The notes beneath the pieces are model-generated. The model ran no database searches, had not been told where the DNA came from, and was given only the letters and a program-made list of their open reading frames with translations. 61,475 nt of DNA from an uncultured Myxococcales bacterium (GTDB lineage Bacteria; Myxococcota_A; UBA9042; DTJE01): the NCBI GenBank assembly GCA_937975765.1, contig CALJUR010000098.1, positions 1 to 61,475 on the forward strand. Direction: 5' to 3'. Positions within the stretch are counted from its first letter, which is position 1; each line of letters opens with the position of its first letter. The position numbers and the translations under genes were made by a program. Positions 60,668 to 61,475 of the stretch are shown piece by piece.

Positions 60668-60697
60668 ACGATAGCCGCTGGCCGCCAGCGCGGTCAA
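60668..60697 (-). promoter_or_regulatory. predicted promoter of the STT3-like gene with an inverted repeat in the spacer
   Basis: TTGACC (60697-60692), an 18-base spacer and TATCGT (60673-60668). The spacer contains CGCTGG-CCG-CCAGCG (plus strand 60676-60690), a perfect 6-bp inverted repeat placed like an operator. Confidence 0.5.
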
Positions 60698-60729
60698 GGT
60701 TCCGGGCGGCTTCCGGAAGGGTGCGGCGA

Positions 60730-61475
60730 TCAACTGCAGCCGGGGATGAGGCTGCACGCCGGGCAGGTGCCGGTCGGAGGCTCGACGTTGTAGCACTGGG
60801 CCGTGCCGCCGCTGAGGGTGCAGCAGCAGTCGCACGTCCTGGCGTTGCCGTCGTCGCAGTCGGCCGCGCTCTTGCACGTGCCGGTGCAGCCGGGGATCGG
60901 CGTGTTGACGCAGCCGGTGGCCGGGGCGCACGAGTCGGAGGTGCACGGGTCGTTGTCGTCGCAGTCCAGCGCGGTGCCCCCGCAGGTCTTGCCGGTGCAG
61001 GAGTCGCCCGTCGTGCAGGCGCTGCCGTCGTCGCAGGCCGTGCCGTCCCCGATGGCGAAGTACGAGCAGTACGGGTACCCCGGTCCGCGGGTGCACTTGT
61101 CGGTGGTGCAGGGGTTCGCGTCGTCGCAGACGATGACCGTGTTCACGCAGGTGCCGGCGCTGCACTTGTCGCGGGTGCAGACGTCCGAGTCGTCGCAGTC
61201 GGCATCCACCGTGCAGGGACCGCAGCCGGCGATCGGCTGGTGCCTGCATTGCCCGGTCGCGGCGTCGCAACTGTCCGCGGTGCACTCGTCGTCGTCGTCG
61301 CAGGACCTCGCCTTCCCGACGCACGCCTTGGCGACGCAGGTGTCGCCCGTCGTGCAGGCGTTCCTGTCGTCGCAGGCGGTGCCGTCCGCGATTGCGGCAT
61401 AGGTGCAGTAGGGGTACCCGGGTCCGCGGGTGCACTTGTCGGTGGTGCAGGGGTTCGCGTCGTCGCAGACGATGA
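60730..61475 (-). CDS. Cys/Asp-rich repeat protein, 5' partial
   Basis: The frame is open from the right edge to the TGA at 60732-60730; a GTG at 61209 lies within it but Cys repeats continue before it, so the true start is outside the window. About 248 residues are visible. They carry the same CDDxNPCTTDKC, CDDGSACTTGDSC and DCDDNDPCTSDSC repeats as the giant lipoprotein at 49.6-54.9 kb. The end is different: CDCCCTLSGGTAQC, then TCPACSLIPGCS. No TIG or lamin-tail-like domain is present. Such repeats are usual in secreted proteins of this lineage; function is unknown. Confidence 0.85.
   Translation of the reverse strand, partial: IVCDDANPCTTDKCTRGPGYPYCTYAAIADGTACDDRNACTTGDTCVAKACVGKARSCDDDDECTADSCDAATGQCRHQPIAGCGPCTVDADCDDSDVCTRDKCSAGTCVNTVIVCDDANPCTTDKCTRGPGYPYCSYFAIGDGTACDDGSACTTGDSCTGKTCGGTALDCDDNDPCTSDSCAPATGCVNTPIPGCTGTCKSAADCDDGNARTCDCCCTLSGGTAQCYNVEPPTGTCPACSLIPGCS
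61082..61475 (-). repeat. 339-base tandem repeat inside the Cys-rich gene, cut by the window edge
   Basis: The sequence from 61421 to the right edge is identical or nearly so to 61082-61136, a period of 339 bases (113 codons). The encoded block (VCDDANPCTTDKCTRGPGYP) is thereby duplicated. The second copy runs out of the window. Confidence 0.8.

Overview
The window is very GC-rich, gene-dense bacterial DNA. Calcium-binding and Cys-rich surface proteins, many lipoproteins, a PEGA-type Ser/Thr kinase, DUF3261 and COG4648 proteins and outer-membrane barrels suggest a Gram-negative member of the Myxococcota or a related deltaproteobacterial lineage. This is inference from gene content; no 16S gene or ribosomal protein is present. 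No tRNA, rRNA, CRISPR array, insertion sequence or origin was seen. Several long ORFs in other frames are GC-driven shadows of the genes listed here.

Layout. 1-1.2 kb: the 3' end of a Cys-rich FG-GAP surface protein of visibly lower GC. 1.5-4.9 kb (minus): a GT2 glycosyltransferase, a coiled-coil lipoprotein and a GT-C membrane glycosyltransferase, directly downstream of carAB (4.9-9.4 kb). 9.4-13.8 kb (minus): an MMPL/RND exporter with a PhnD-like periplasmic binding protein and a TatT-like lipoprotein. 14.1 kb (plus): a small lipoprotein.

14.6-42.6 kb is the main feature: an aryl-polyene-like type II fatty acid/polyketide cluster of about 26 genes. A minus-strand operon (26.4 to 14.6 kb) encodes a ketosynthase, a KS-like protein, a B12-binding radical SAM enzyme, a fused KS-KS(Gln) protein, an ApeI-type dehydratase, GT2, an LpxL-type acyltransferase, a thioesterase, a LolA-like protein, a second MMPL exporter and a DUF3261 lipoprotein. 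The divergent plus-strand operon (26.6-35.4 kb) starts with a ketopantoate-reductase-like enzyme, a 2-hydroxyacyl-CoA dehydratase, its ATP-dependent activator and an NDP-forming acyl-CoA synthetase. It continues with AcpS, an ACP, a COG4648 membrane protein, a double flavodoxin-fold protein with a compact four-cysteine Fe-S motif, and an acyltransferase. A third block (38.6-35.5 kb, minus) carries ACP, GcvT-like, FabG and FabD. A fourth (39.4-42.6 kb, plus) carries KS, an ApeC-type chain factor, an ApeP-type dehydratase and a ketoreductase. I see no AMP-dependent aryl ligase, ammonia lyase or chorismate lyase. The first four plus-strand genes may instead make the starter: 2-oxo acid to 2-hydroxy acid to 2-hydroxyacyl-CoA to enoyl-CoA (for example cinnamoyl- or coumaroyl-CoA). 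This is the most interesting hypothesis of the window.

43.1-61.5 kb: an OmpA-like protein with TSP3-type repeats; an alpha/beta hydrolase; a radical SAM/SPASM enzyme fused to a lipoprotein-like, Cys-rich repeat tail (second major highlight); a zinc-ribbon-like small protein; an outer-membrane barrel; a 1,769-residue Cys-rich lipoprotein; a malate/lactate dehydrogenase family enzyme; a Ser/Thr kinase; a DUF2505-like protein; an STT3/AglB-like oligosaccharyltransferase; and the 3' part of another Cys-repeat protein running off the right edge.

Most operon genes overlap by 1 to 8 bases (ATGA, GTGA, TGATG), which implies translational coupling. A recurrent promoter form (TTGNNN, 16-18 bases, then a -10 such as TAGGAT, TACCCT, CAGAAT or TATCCT) lies before many transcription units.
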